The notes beneath the pieces are model-generated. The model ran no database searches and was not told the DNA's origin. It saw only the letters and a program-made list of their open reading frames with translations. Shown piece after piece: positions 33,901 to 44,246 of a stretch of 64,000 nucleotides of DNA. The stretch is from Malacoplasma iowae (GTDB lineage: Bacteria; Bacillota_I; Bacilli_A; Mycoplasmatales; Mycoplasmoidaceae), in the NCBI RefSeq assembly GCF_900660615.1, contig NZ_LR215023.1, positions 1 through 64,000 of the forward strand, written 5' to 3'. Every line of letters starts with the position of its first letter. Within the stretch, counting starts at the first letter, position 1. A program made the translations under genes and the position numbers.

Positions 33901-35064
33901 ATTGATTTAACAAAAGCTAATATTAATGGTTTTGATAACAACATGATTCAAATAACTTATAGTGGTTTCACTGGTTCTGATTTAACTAATCAACAAGTTG
34001 ATAATTTTAGCTTTGGAAATTCAATAAGTGGTGCTGAAAATATGTTTGCTACAGAAATGACTGTAAATCAATTAGAAACACTTGACGTTCTTAATTGAGG
34101 ATCAAATAATGCAACAAAAAACAAAGCCACTGTGTCATTAGTTCCATCACGTTCTAGTGGTACTCTTGAAGTTAATGTTACTTTTAAAAACTATATTGAA
34201 CAGACTAATGGTCAAAAAACAGTGTATCCTACTAAAACATTTACTAGAATATATGGTGGTTTTAAAACAAGTAAAAACCCAGTTAATATTGTTGGTTTCA
34301 AATCATTTAGTGAAATAGCAGCTTCTGATGGTACTAATACTTCTTTCTCTAATTCAAATGTTCCATCAAGAACAAAAGAAATATTAACATCTAGATTTAT
34401 GTTAGAAAGTGAATCTCCTAACAAAAAAGACGCATTATTATATTTTGCAAATGTTACAAATAGTTTAGATATTGCAAATAGTGATATTTCTTCAGTTACA
34501 TTAATTGCTGATGATGTTGCTGGTACATTAAATGTTGCATTTACTATAGTTGATAATGGTGTTACAAAAACTATTTCTCCACCAACTCCATATAGTGGAT
34601 TTAGAAGCACTAGTACAGCTGAAACAACTATTACATTTAAACAAGATACATCATCAGAAGCAGCACTTTTAAAAAACAAACTTCCTTCAGAAATTACTGT
34701 TAATGATGTTGCAAGTTTATATACAATATCAAATAATAACAACAATAACCCTGTTGAAATTACTTTAGGTCCAGATGATGCAACAGGCACATTATTGGTT
34801 TCAATTACAATAAAAGATCCATTCTCTGGTAAAGTTACAACGAGCGATATAACATATACTGGAATGAGAGTATTCATACCAGCTAATGAAGGCACAAGAT
34901 GAGATATTGTTGTTTTATCAGTTATTATTCCTGCAATAGTTCTTCTAATTCCTATCCTAACTCTTGGTTATATCCAAAACATCAAAGATAGAAGAAAAAT
35001 TGCTAAAAAACTTGATAGAAGACTTGATGAAGAATTTAAAAAAAGAAAACCAAATCTTAGATAA
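30943..35064 (+). CDS. Surface protein B2, paralogue of B1
   Basis: A 1373-residue protein with a signal peptide, a large ectodomain with repeated PSxVxxxDV ... D..GTL.V ... Y.GF units, a membrane segment at about 1321-1344 and a basic tail with KKLDRRLDEEFKKRK. Colinear similarity to B1 includes FYLFRIQWED, EGYVLLDEQNR (B1: VGYIALDSLNR), LTFKQKLRK and KYLIQTKNIT. AAGAGGT precedes the ATG. The gene ends ten bases before the 28-bp hairpin that IS30 copy 2 has duplicated, so its terminator is the IS target. No associated mutase-like or isomerase-like gene follows this second pair. Confidence 0.8.
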
Positions 35065-35072
35065 TATTTTAA

Positions 35073-35100
35073 AAAAACATAACAACAAAGTTATGTTTTT
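35073..35100 (+). repeat. 28-bp target-site duplication / terminator of B2 (left copy)
   Basis: An inverted repeat with arms AAAAACATAAC and GTTATGTTTTT, identical to 36263-36290 on the other side of the IS. It is a typical rho-independent terminator hairpin for the A2-B2 operon. Confidence 0.92.
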
Positions 35101-36262
35101 GCTCGATTGACATGTGAAGTGCAACACTCAAAAAAGAGTGTGCACTTCATTTGTTTTGTTTGTAAGTGTTCACTAATAAAAAGATAATGAATATTAGGAG
35201 TGCTTATGAAAACTTATAAACATTTAACAAAAGAAGAAAGATGCTTAATTTATTTTCTTTGAAATAAAGAAAAATATTCTATGAATAAGATTGCAAAAAT
35301 CTTAAATAAAAACAAATCAACAATATCAAGAGAATTAAAAAGAAACACATCTTCAACAGGGATTTATTATTCATCAACTGCTCACAAAAAATACATTAGA
35401 AGAAAATCAAATTGTCATATGTTTTTTATGTTGAAGTACAAAAACTTCACAGATCTTTTTATTCAAAAATTTAATCCTAAATCTCATGGTGTAGAAGCTA
35501 CAATTTTTTGAATAAAAGAAAACTATCCGTTAGTTAAAGTTCCAAGTGCTAGGCAAGTATTTAGATGAATCAATAGCAAGATTTGAAAGATACAAAGAAG
35601 AGATTGTTTAAGAAGAAAATATGTTAAAGGAAAAAGAAGAAAAATAGGTATATTTTCTAAAATTGATGGAAAATACTGCATTCCTTATAGTCTAAGACCA
35701 GAAAAGATAAACAATAGAAAAGAATTTGGACATTGAGAAGCTGATCTAATAGTTAGTAAAAGGCAAAGTGGTTATTACCACTTATTGACATTAGTGGAAA
35801 GAAAAACAAGGTTGGCAATTATTAGAAAAATAAAAGGGAAGAACGCTAGATCAATGATGGCTAAAATGTATACCATTATTCGAGATGAAAAACTCCCAAT
35901 AAAAAGCATCACTGTTGATAATGGGTTAGAGTTTCAAATGATGGGAATAACTGCAAAACAATTCAACTTTAAAGTTTATTATTGCCAACCTTATTCTTCA
36001 TTCCAAAGAGGGTCCAACGAGAACATAAATGGGATAGTTAGAAGATGATATAAAAAAGGAACTGACTTCAGTTTAGTAAGTGAAGATAAAATAAAAACTC
36101 TTGAATGAAAAGTAAACAACATCCCAAGAAAAATGTTTGGTTATAAAACAGCTTACCAAATGTATCAAGAAAATATTTAAAACAAAAAAACTCTCAACTT
36201 ATATTTCAAAGTCGAGAGTTTAATGTAACATTGAAGTGTTGCACTTCACATGTCAGTTAGGG
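35101..36262 (+). mobile_element. IS30-family insertion sequence, copy 2 (1162 bp)
   Basis: Same length as copy 1, with the same start (GCTCGATT) and end (GTTAGGG), and no difference noticed in the regions compared. Terminal repeats are at 35101-35128 and 36235-36262. It is inserted between the B2 gene and cysS within a terminator hairpin, which is now present on both sides. Identity between the copies implies recent transposition, or gene conversion between them. Confidence 0.95.
35206..36180 (+). CDS. IS30-family transposase (copy 2)
   Basis: A 324-residue DDE transposase with the same predicted protein as copy 1: HTH segment KIAKILNKNKSTISRELK and catalytic motifs GHWEADLIV, TVDNGLEF and SNENINGIVRR. 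TGA codons are Trp and the frame is intact, so the element is potentially active. The hairpin after its stop (around 36189-36223) would limit readthrough toward cysS. Confidence 0.96.
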
Positions 36263-36290
36263 AAAAACATAACAACAAAGTTATGTTTTT
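36263..36290 (+). repeat. 28-bp target-site duplication / terminator hairpin (right copy)
   Basis: An exact copy of 35073-35100, immediately after the IS end and 63 bases before the cysS start. It keeps its T-rich 3' side, so it should still terminate transcripts leaving the IS. Confidence 0.92.
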
Positions 36291-36352
36291 TATTTGTTGT
36301 TATAAATATTAATAAACAATATATGATAATAAATATTGAGGTATTTAATAAT

Positions 36353-37666
36353 ATGAAACTCTATAATGCTATAAAAAAAGAATATGTTAATCTTGAAATA
36401 ATTAATAACAATATATCAATTTATTTATGTGGCCCAACAGTTTACAATCATGTTCATGTTGGAAACATTAGACCCATAATAACTTTTGATGTTCTTCATA
36501 GATTGTTAAAACAAAAAAATATCAATGTTAATTTTGTTCATAACATAACAGATATTGATGACAAAATAATAAAACAAGCAGCAAAAGAAAAAGTTTCAGA
36601 ACTTGGATTAAGCAATTATTACTATGAAAAATATTTAGAAATATTAAAGAAACTAAATATAGATCTAACAATTAAAATGCCAAAAGTTTCTGATCACATA
36701 AATGGAATAATAAATTATATTGAACAAATCCAACAAAAAGGTTTTGCCTATCAAGTTGATGGTGATGTTTATTTTAAAACATTGAACATTCCAAACTATG
36801 GTAGTTTATCTAATAAAAAAACAGATGAACTAGAAGTTGGTAGTAGAGTTGCAGATAATAATAAAAAATTATCTCCATTTGATTTTGTATTATGAAAACA
36901 AACAAATGAAGGTATTAATTGAGACACTATGTTCTCAAAAGGAAGACCTGGTTGACACACAGAATGTTCATATTTAATATCTCAATATATTGGCAAGCAA
37001 GTAGACATTCATGGTGGAGGAGTTGATTTAAAATTTCCACATCACGAAAATGAAAATGCACAAAATATTGCAATTAATGATTGTGAACTAGCAAAACATT
37101 GAATTCATGTGGGACACCTAAACATTGATAATAATAAAATGTCTAAATCATTAAATAATTTTATACTTGCAAAAGACATATTATCTAAATATAGTTCAAA
37201 TGATATTAGATGATTTTTCTATCAAACAAATTATGCAAATCCTATAAATTTTACAAACCAAGCAATTGATAGTGCTAAACAAAGTATAGAAAACATTTTA
37301 TATTCATTAAATATCTTTAAAAGTTATTTAATTCTTGAAAATAAATTTAATATGATAAATAACATAGATAAAGATAATTTATTTTCAAGTTTATTAAATG
37401 ATTTAAACTTTCCTAATGCAGTAAGTGATATTAACAAAATTGTTAAAGAAGCTAATACATTATTAAGACAAAAAGAATATGATCAATTAAATATTAAAGT
37501 TAATGAACTAATTCTTTATTTAGATGTTATGGGTATAACATATAGAGACGATCATTCAGAAGAAAACATTGAACTACTAAAAAAATGAAATGAATACAAA
37601 AATAACAAAGATTTTGAAAAATCTGATTTATTAAGAAAAGAATTAATTTATAAAAAACTAATATAA
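36353..37666 (+). CDS. cysS: Cysteinyl-tRNA synthetase
   Basis: CysRS charges tRNA-Cys. The 437-residue class I synthetase has the HIGH-type motif in [16 protein letters not shown] and KMSKS in [10 protein letters not shown]. Zinc ligands are in LCGPTV, HTECS and the later HHENE segment. TTGAGG about ten bases upstream supports the ATG at 36353. The frame also runs open upstream into the IS end, but that has no initiation signal. In-frame TGA codons are Trp. It is the first gene of a cysS-rlmB-sigma run equivalent to the B. subtilis cysS-sigH region. The IS insertion now defines its upstream border. Confidence 0.96.
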
Positions 37667-37737
37667 TATGAACATTCTTTTTATATTTTTTTAATAAAAA
37701 AACAATATTTTTTAACGGTAAGCTGGAGTTAATTGTT

Positions 37738-38466
37738 ATGGAAAAATATATCTTAGGGAAAAAATCTGTTATTGAAGCATTTAAAAGCAACAGATTAAAA
37801 GCTTTATATACTAAAGTTGTTTTCCCAGAAGTATCTGATATTAAAAAAAAGAATATTCCAGTTTATTTTGGTAACAATAAAATATTTAGTACTTTTAATA
37901 ATGTTAATCACCAAAATGTGATAGGTGTTGTTGATTCAAAAGAAAAACTATTTATAGAAGATATTCAAGAATTTTTAGAAATAGCTAATAATGTTTCATC
38001 TAAATTAACAAATAAAAAGATTGTTTTAGTTTTGGATGAAATTCAAGATGCTGGTAATTTTGGTTCAATAATGAGAACATCATTTGGACTAGGGGTTAAA
38101 AATTTAATTTTTAAAAAAGATAACCAAGTTCAAATAAATGAAACTGTGATGAAAACTAGCATGGGTTCATATGAACAATTAAATTTATTAAGAGTTACAA
38201 ATTTATCTAATACTATAGAAAAACTTAAAGATAATGGATATTGAATTGTATCATCAGCTTTAAATGATGATTCTATAGACATATCAAAACAAAAACTTAA
38301 TTTTGACAAAGTAGCTATTATATTTGGAAATGAAAATAATGGTGTATCACCAAACCTTTTAAAAAAATCAGATGCTATTATTAAAATTCCAATGGAAGAC
38401 AATTCTGTTCAATCATTTAATGTATCAGTATCTGTTGGAATAATATTGTTTTACTTATTATTTTAA
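37738..38466 (+). CDS. rlmB: RlmB/TrmH-type 23S rRNA 2'-O-methyltransferase
   Basis: A 242-residue SpoU (SPOUT) methyltransferase. Motif 1 is LDEIQDAGNFGSIMRTSFGLGV, motif 2 is VAIIFGNENNGVSP and motif 3 is IKIPMEDNSVQSFNVSVS. The N-terminal YILGKKSVIEAF segment is typical of the RlmB substrate-binding domain. The family 2'-O-methylates a guanosine in the 23S rRNA peptidyl-transferase region. CTGGAG upstream supports the start. It follows cysS by 71 bases and precedes the sigma-like gene by 9, so the three are probably one transcript. Confidence 0.92.
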
Positions 38467-38475
38467 AGGAGCAAA

Positions 38476-39114
38476 ATGACTGATTTAGAGCTTATTTATT
38501 TAATTAGAGAATCTAAAAATAAAGATGCTTTTAATTTATTGTTGGAAAAACATTGATATAAAGTTTTTTGTTACACGTTTAAGTGATATTCATTAAAATG
38601 ATTAATTTACAATATTGATGAAACTGAAATGAAATACATATTATATGATTCTTTTTTAAAACTTGTTTTAGAAACAAACATAAAAAGAGATTACTATACA
38701 CATGACTTTGTGCCAAAAATATGATTTGTTCTGACTAGAAATATGATTTTATCAATGAACAAAAATTTTTCATTAAACTTTAATAATGAAGTAAACAAAG
38801 AATTAAGTGATTATGAAAAATCAAAGATCAAAAATAATCATCTCATTTCTGCTAACTATTCATATATTGATAATTGCACATTTACCAATGATATTTTTGT
38901 TGAATATATTCTTGAGATAACTAATAAGTTTTTAAAAGCAAATAAGATAGCACCAAAAAACAAAAATTGAATAGTTGAAAAATTATCATCTGGTGGAAGC
39001 AGACTTTCTTTTGAAGATAAAGATTTTAATGAAGAAGAGAGAATTAACCTTTGAAGAGAATATAAAAAAACAAAAGCATATTTAAAAACACAGATCTCTA
39101 AAATTATTAACTAA
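38476..39114 (+). CDS. Putative alternative sigma factor at the sigH position
   Basis: The 212-residue protein starts like sigma-70 region 2: LELIYLIRESKNKDAFNLLLEKHWYKVF, then a helical stretch that would hold the core-binding and -10 recognition helices. The C-terminal third (from about 150) could be a degenerate region 4. Similarity is weak and Trp codons are mostly TGA. Support comes from synteny: between rlmB and rpmG-secE-nusG, Bacillus carries sigH. Mollicutes have few sigma factors, and diverged SigH/ComX-like ones are known in the group (for example MG428 of M. genitalium). AAAGGAG precedes the ATG. It could also be an unrelated helical protein. Confidence 0.6.
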
Positions 39115-39210
39115 ATTTTATTTAATAAAATTTATAACAAAATAGGATACACATAAATTAAATTTCTTAAAATTATTTTATTTAAATAAATAATTATGTA
39201 AAATATATAC

Positions 39211-39238
39211 AAATCTCTTTTGTGAAAGAGATTTTTTT
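39211..39238 (+). terminator. Terminator before the permease gene
   Basis: AAATCTCTTT / AAAGAGATTT, a perfect 10-bp stem with a TGTG loop and seven T. It ends only about 8 bases before the permease ribosome-binding site GAAAGGAG. No clear promoter lies between the two, so it may act as an attenuator rather than a simple operon end. Confidence 0.8.
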
Positions 39239-39259
39239 ATTAGTTGAAAGGAGATAATA

Positions 39260-40780
39260 ATGAGTGTTAACAAAGCAAGGAAAATTGGATTTTTCTCTGC
39301 ATTAGCTATTTTGATTGGTAGTGTAATTGGTATTGGAATTTTTTTAAAAAATCGTTCTGTATTTGCAGCTAACAATCAAAACGGATATGGAATATTAATA
39401 TCATGAATAATAGCAGCAGTAGTTTCAGTTTGTACCGCTTTTAGTTTTGCTGAAGTTTCATCAACCGAGCACTCAAAAGCAGGATTAGCTGGATGAGCTG
39501 GAAAATTAATAGGTAAAAGGACAGGATATTTTATAAAAGTTAACATGCCGTTTTTTTACTTCTCTATTTTAATGGTAACTATTTTCATATTTACAGGTGA
39601 AGCATTATTTAGTTTGTTTGATCCAAATCAAAAGATTCCATTTTATTGAGTTGTAATTGCTTCTATATTTATTTTTATAGGACTTGTTGCTCTAAATACA
39701 TTTGCATTTCATGCATCAAAACAAATGCAAATGGTTATTACAATAGTTAAATTTATTCCTATTATTTTAGTTATTATTTTAGGTTTTGCATTTTTTAATC
39801 AAGTACAAGGTGGGAATAGATTTGAGGTTATGGAAACACCAGGCAATGGCACACAACCAATAGGGCCAATAAACCCAGCTGGAATATTAAGTTCATTACC
39901 TGCTATTCTATTTGCTTTTGATTCATTCTTAGGTGTTGGTAATTTAAGTAAAGAAATGAAAAAACCACAAATGGTTTCAAAGGTTATAGTTGTGGGTATG
40001 ATATTCTGTTCTATTATCTACATTCTTATTACTGTTGTACAAATACTAGTAGGAAAAGGAATAGTATCAGATGTTTTCGCAGCAATATTTTCAGATAATG
40101 AAACTGCAAAAACAACTTTTAATTACATTGTTAAAATTTCAATGTTTATAGCTGTATTTGGGGTTGCTAACTCTATTACAATGACATCAATCAGATCTTT
40201 TGATTATGTTATTCATGAAAGAATTATATATAAAGCAGATGTTTTACATGCAATGTCTGGTAAAAGGGAAATGATACCCGGTGCTATACTTTTCACTCTC
40301 TCATGTATACCTTGATTTGCAATTAATTTAATTCTTGCAATTGTATTTAAACATGATGCGTTTACAGATGGAATTTCTAATTTCCCTACATTATTCTTCT
40401 TTGCAGTTTATGGAATAGTAATTTTATTTGGAATTATTAATAGACGCACTAAAAAAGTTAAAGTTGAAAAAGTTAAAGGATTTATGCCAATAGCAATAAT
40501 TGCATGTGTTGGTATACTTATAATCTTTGGTTATCAGTTCTTTTATGATTTTATGTACAATGCGTTTTCAAATCCAAATGGTACATTAAGTTGAGGTGTG
40601 TTTTATGGTCCATCAACAGCTGATAAAGTTAAGAACTGACAAGGGTCAATTGTGTTTTTTTCATTTATAATATTATTTATAGGGATGCCTTTTATAAATT
40701 ACTTATTAGTTAAAAAAGATAAGGAAAGACAAGCTATTAAGCTTAAAAAGGAAATAAAAAAATTATGTCTAAATCAATAA
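39260..40780 (+). CDS. APC-family amino acid permease
   Basis: A 506-residue integral membrane protein with about 12-14 hydrophobic helices. The N-terminal [20 protein letters not shown] matches the first helix of the amino acid-polyamine-organocation superfamily, whose glycine-rich break (GSVIGIGIF) helps bind substrate. Its substrate cannot be told. GAAAGGAG precedes the ATG. The C-terminus is Lys-rich, and its last 16 bases overlap the start of rpmG in another frame. The gene interrupts an otherwise conserved sigH-rpmG-secE-nusG order, so it is probably a later insertion or rearrangement. Confidence 0.9.
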
Positions 40781-40911
40781 TAATGATTTGTGATGAATGT
40801 CTCTCTAGAAACTATAAAACCAAAAAAAATCAATTCAAAAAAGAAAGATTAGAGTTGAAGAAATATTGCCCTAAATGCAATAAAAAAACTCTTCACAAAG
40901 AAACAAGGTAA
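40765..40911 (+). CDS. rpmG: 50S ribosomal protein L33 (bL33)
   Basis: A 48-residue zinc-type L33. It reads [16 protein letters not shown], then [20 protein letters not shown], with both CxxC pairs intact. It starts at 40765 inside the last codons of the permease gene in a different frame, so its start is coupled to the end of that gene. Its location before secE and nusG is the usual one in Firmicutes. Confidence 0.93.
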   Translation: MSKSIIMICDECLSRNYKTKKNQFKKERLELKKYCPKCNKKTLHKETR

Positions 40912-40917
40912 TAAATT

Positions 40918-41253
40918 ATGGAAGATAAAAAAAACAAAGATAATCAAGAACTTGTATTAACTGATATTTATACTAATGATGAAGATGTAGAGATATCAAA
41001 AGAAGAGAGAGTTGAAACTATAGTTGAAGAGAAAAAGAAAAATAAAATAAAAAAAAATAAAGTAAAAAAACAAGGTTTATCTTTAAAACTTAAAACATTC
41101 TTTTTTGGTTTAGGAAAAGAATTTGAAAGAATGTCATGAACAAGTAAATCAGATCTAATAAAAAATTTTATAGTTGTGATTTGTATTGTTGTAATACTAA
41201 CTGCAATATTTACAGGTGTTGGTATTGGAATGCAAAAATTATTAAGTTTATAA
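40918..41253 (+). CDS. secE: Preprotein translocase subunit SecE
   Basis: SecE clamps SecY in the translocon. The 111-residue protein has an acidic then Lys-rich N-terminal half, unusual in length, and the SecE core at the end: FGLGKEFERMSWTSKSDL followed by one membrane segment (IVVICIVVILTAIFTGVGIG). Core length matches minimal SecE. It starts 6 bases after rpmG, and nusG follows 13 bases downstream. Confidence 0.92.
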
Positions 41254-41266
41254 TTTGGAGTTGAAA

Positions 41267-42244
41267 ATGAGTATTGTTAATGAAGCTCAATGATATATAG
41301 CTACATGTATCATTGGTAATGAAGATGTTGTTTACAAAGAATTAGAAGATAAAATTAGAGCTTTTAGATTAAATGATGTTGTTAAGGAAATAAAACTTCT
41401 TAAATCTAGAGAAATCACTATTGAAGTTTTTGATAATAAAGATAACCCACCACCAAAATTAATGAGAAATACAAAATCAATAACTTGAACTACATTACCA
41501 GGTAATAGATATAAGAAAACTAGAATTAGAGAAATTAACAGATTCCCAGGTTACATTTATATCAAAATGATAATGGAAGAACAAGCTTGATATGTTATTA
41601 GAAACACTTTTGGTATTACAGGATTTGTTGGGTCATCTGGTAAAGGTGCTAAACCAATTCCAATGTCTGAATTTGAAGTTGAAAGATTATTCAATGAAGC
41701 AAGTAATGAGGACATTATCATTAATAAATCAGGAATGTCTTATGTTGAAGAAGGTTTAGAAAATTTAAAACCAATTGAAGATGTTGATACAAAATTTGAT
41801 GAACCAGAAATTGTTGCTGTTCACAACAAACCATATGTTGTAAATATCCCAAGTAATGATGATTATTTTGATTCAACTAAAAAAGAAGAAGACAATAAAG
41901 TACCAAGTGTTGATAACATAGAAATAAAATTGGAAAAAGAAGATGTTGTTGCTAAAGATATTGCAGAATCAAAACAAGATACAGACAACAATGAATCAAT
42001 ATATTTAAAAGATGAAAATGAACCACAAGTTTTTGATTTTGATCTTGATGATAAAGAAATTGATAACTTAAAAGTTGGAACATTTGTAACAATCAAATCA
42101 GGTGAAATGGTTGGCGAAAAAGGAAACATAATTTCAATTGATAAAACAAACAATATGGTAAAAGTTGAAATTGATATGTTTGGTAGAAAATCAATTATAG
42201 ATGTTTCAATTAAAGATATAGAACTAGGTTTTGAAAATAATTAG
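41267..42244 (+). CDS. nusG: Transcription elongation factor NusG
   Basis: NusG binds RNA polymerase and ribosome or Rho through its NGN and KOW domains. Here it is 325 residues, nearly twice the usual 180. The NGN domain includes QWYIATCIIGNED and INRFPGYIYIKM. The KOW domain lies at the C-terminus (VGTFVTIKSGEMVGEKGNII). Between them about 120 residues are acidic and probably disordered. TTGGAG precedes the ATG at 41267. It ends the operon at a strong terminator. Long charged inserts also occur in several ribosomal proteins of this genome. Confidence 0.93.
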
Positions 42245-42269
42245 TTATTAATGACTAATTATTTTTTTT
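42235..42269 (+). terminator. Terminator after nusG
   Basis: AAATAATTAGT / ACTAATTATTT, a perfect 11-bp stem around an 8-base loop, with T continuing to 42269. It overlaps the nusG stop codon. Confidence 0.85.
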
Positions 42270-42301
42270 AACTATTAATTTAATATATTTACAAATTGTT
42301 A

Positions 42302-42307
42302 TATAAT
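42302..42307 (+). promoter_or_regulatory. -10 element of rpsB
   Basis: A TATAAT lies 31 bases before the rpsB start, with AAGGAG at 42328-42333 as ribosome-binding site. The -35 is not clear. Confidence 0.5.
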
Positions 42308-42338
42308 TTTAAAGTATTTAATTTTATAAGGAGAAATA

Positions 42339-43397
42339 ATGCCTAAAAAAGCAGAAGAAAAAAAAGTTGGATCAGCAACTAAAACTGTTGCTGCAAAAGC
42401 AGAAAAAAAAGTAGCTAAAAAAACAACTACTACTACAAAAACAAAAAAAGAAAGTTCTGCATCTAAAAAAGTAGAAAAACCAGTTTCTACTGTTGAAACA
42501 ACAAGTGCTGTTAAAACAAATTCAGAACCTGTAAGTTATAAAGACAAAGCATCTGAAATTGAAAACAACATTATGTTAAAAATTAATGCAAATCCAGCTA
42601 TGGCAAATAACAAGTTTAGAAAACTTGTAAGTGTTAATAAATTAATGGAAACAGGGGCTCATATTGGATTAACTACTAGAAAATGAAATCCAAAAATGAA
42701 ACCATATATCTATGCCAAAAAAGGTACTAACCATATAATTGATTTAATGCAAACTGTTATGGCTTTAAGTGATGCTTATAACTTTTTAGTTAATTTAACT
42801 AAAAATGGTGGTACTGCATTATTTGTTGGTACTAGAGGAAAAATAATTAAAAATCATGTTAAAGAAGAATCTAAAAGAACTAAATCTTTCTACATTAATG
42901 AAAGATGATTGGGTGGAACTTTAACAAACTTTAGAACTATAAGTAATTCAATTAAAAAATTTAATAACTTATTAGTTATCCACAAAACTGGTGAAGTTGA
43001 AAAGTATCTTAAAAAAGAACAAGTTCAAATTAAAAAAGATACTGAAAAACTTGCTAAAGCATTTGGTGGTATTAGAACTATGAAAGAATTACCTAAAGTT
43101 TTAATATTAACTGACCCAGAAAATGAAAAGAATGCTTTAAAAGAAGCTAAGAAACTTGGAATTCCTGTTGTTGCTATTTGTAACTCAAATGCAGATCCAA
43201 CAGATGTTGACTATGTAATTCCAGCAAATAACTATTCTATTAAATCTGTTTATCTTTTAATTGGAATTCTTTCTGATGCTATTGCTGAAGGAAAAGGATT
43301 ACCAAAATCATTTGTTGGTAAAAAAGATGATGAAATCGTTTTACCTGAAGTTATTAAAAAGAAACCAGAATATAGAAAAGTTGTTTATAACAAATAA
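42339..43397 (+). CDS. rpsB: 30S ribosomal protein S2 (uS2)
   Basis: uS2 is part of the small subunit near the mRNA exit. The protein is 352 residues against a usual ~250, because the first ~95 are a low-complexity Ala/Lys/Thr/Ser extension. The core starts at [27 protein letters not shown] and includes FVGTRGK, WLGGTLTNF, FGGIRTMKELP and DPTDVDYVIPAN. TGA is Trp twice. Unlike many bacteria, tsf does not follow; it lies 3 kb downstream. A hairpin terminator follows the gene. Confidence 0.96.
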
Positions 43398-43414
43398 TCA
43401 TATTTTGAATTTTT

Positions 43415-43441
43415 GCACTCCAATTGTGGGGTGCTTTTATT
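43415..43441 (+). terminator. Terminator after rpsB
   Basis: GCACTCC / GGGGTGC (one G-T pair) around a short loop, followed by TTTTATTTTT. It lies 18 bases after the rpsB stop. Confidence 0.75.
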
Positions 43442-43557
43442 TTTACTTTATTCAAAAATAAAGATTATTTAACATGTTAAAAGTTATATTATTTTTGTTT
43501 TGCTAAATAAGCTAAATAAACTAAGGTTTATTTTTATGATTTTATAAATTTTAAAAA

Positions 43558-43563
43558 TATAAT
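43558..43563 (+). promoter_or_regulatory. -10 element abutting the MBL-hydrolase start
   Basis: A perfect TATAAT ends eight bases before the ATG at 43572. A transcript initiated from it would be leaderless or nearly so. Confidence 0.45.
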
Positions 43564-43571
43564 TAGAGTGT

Positions 43572-44246
43572 ATGAAAACAATAATTGAAAATAAAGTATA
43601 TTTTGTAACTAATCAAAATATAAATAACAATACATATGTTTTATTAAACAAAAACTCTGCTATTGTTATAGACATAAGTTGAAATTACAATGAGGTTATT
43701 AACTTTTTAAAAAATAGAAAAATTGATAATCTTGCTTTATTAATAACTCATTGTCATTTTGACCATATAGCTGATATTGATAAATTACTAAACGAATATA
43801 AAGATTTAAAAATATATGTTTCAAAACATGAGGGTGATTTTATAACTTCAAAACACACAAATAGAATTTTTAAAACACCAATTGTTGTTGATAAAAAATA
43901 TGTTCATTATATTGAAGACAATGAAACATTACATATTTTTAATGATGATTTTATTATTAAAACTATATACTCACCAGGTCACTCAATTGGTAGTACAGTT
44001 TATGAATATGAAAATATTTATTTTACAGGTGATTTCATTTTTTCAGATGCAATTGGAAGAGTTGATTTGCCAACATCAAACATTGATCAAATGGTGAGTT
44101 CAATAAAAAGATTTATGAAGTTATGCAATAAAAATTATTTAATATGTCCAGGGCATGAATCATTTTGCTATGCTAAAAATTTAAGAGAAAATAATATGGA
44201 AATAAAACAAGTATTTGATGTTTATGGAGATAAAGAAAATGAATAA
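43572..44246 (+). CDS. MBL-fold metallo-hydrolase (glyoxalase II-like)
   Basis: A 224-residue metallo-beta-lactamase-fold hydrolase. The metal motif is THCHFDHIAD, further ligands are in YSPGHSIGS, FTGDFIF and CPGHES, all in standard order. The family includes glyoxalase II and persulfide dioxygenases, and the substrate is not predictable. The last 8 bases overlap coaD. No good ribosome-binding site is seen, but a TATAAT sits just upstream, so the mRNA may be leaderless. It probably begins a short operon with coaD and ldh. Confidence 0.88.

Noticed and set aside
36236-36352. cysS frame extending back into the IS right end
   Set aside because: The open stretch comes from the IS terminal repeat and the duplicated terminator; the synthetase-type N-terminus and a ribosome-binding site put the start at 36353.
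42976-42984. Perfect DnaA box TTATCCACA inside rpsB
   Set aside because: A single site within conserved coding sequence, 40 kb from the origin; probably coincidence.
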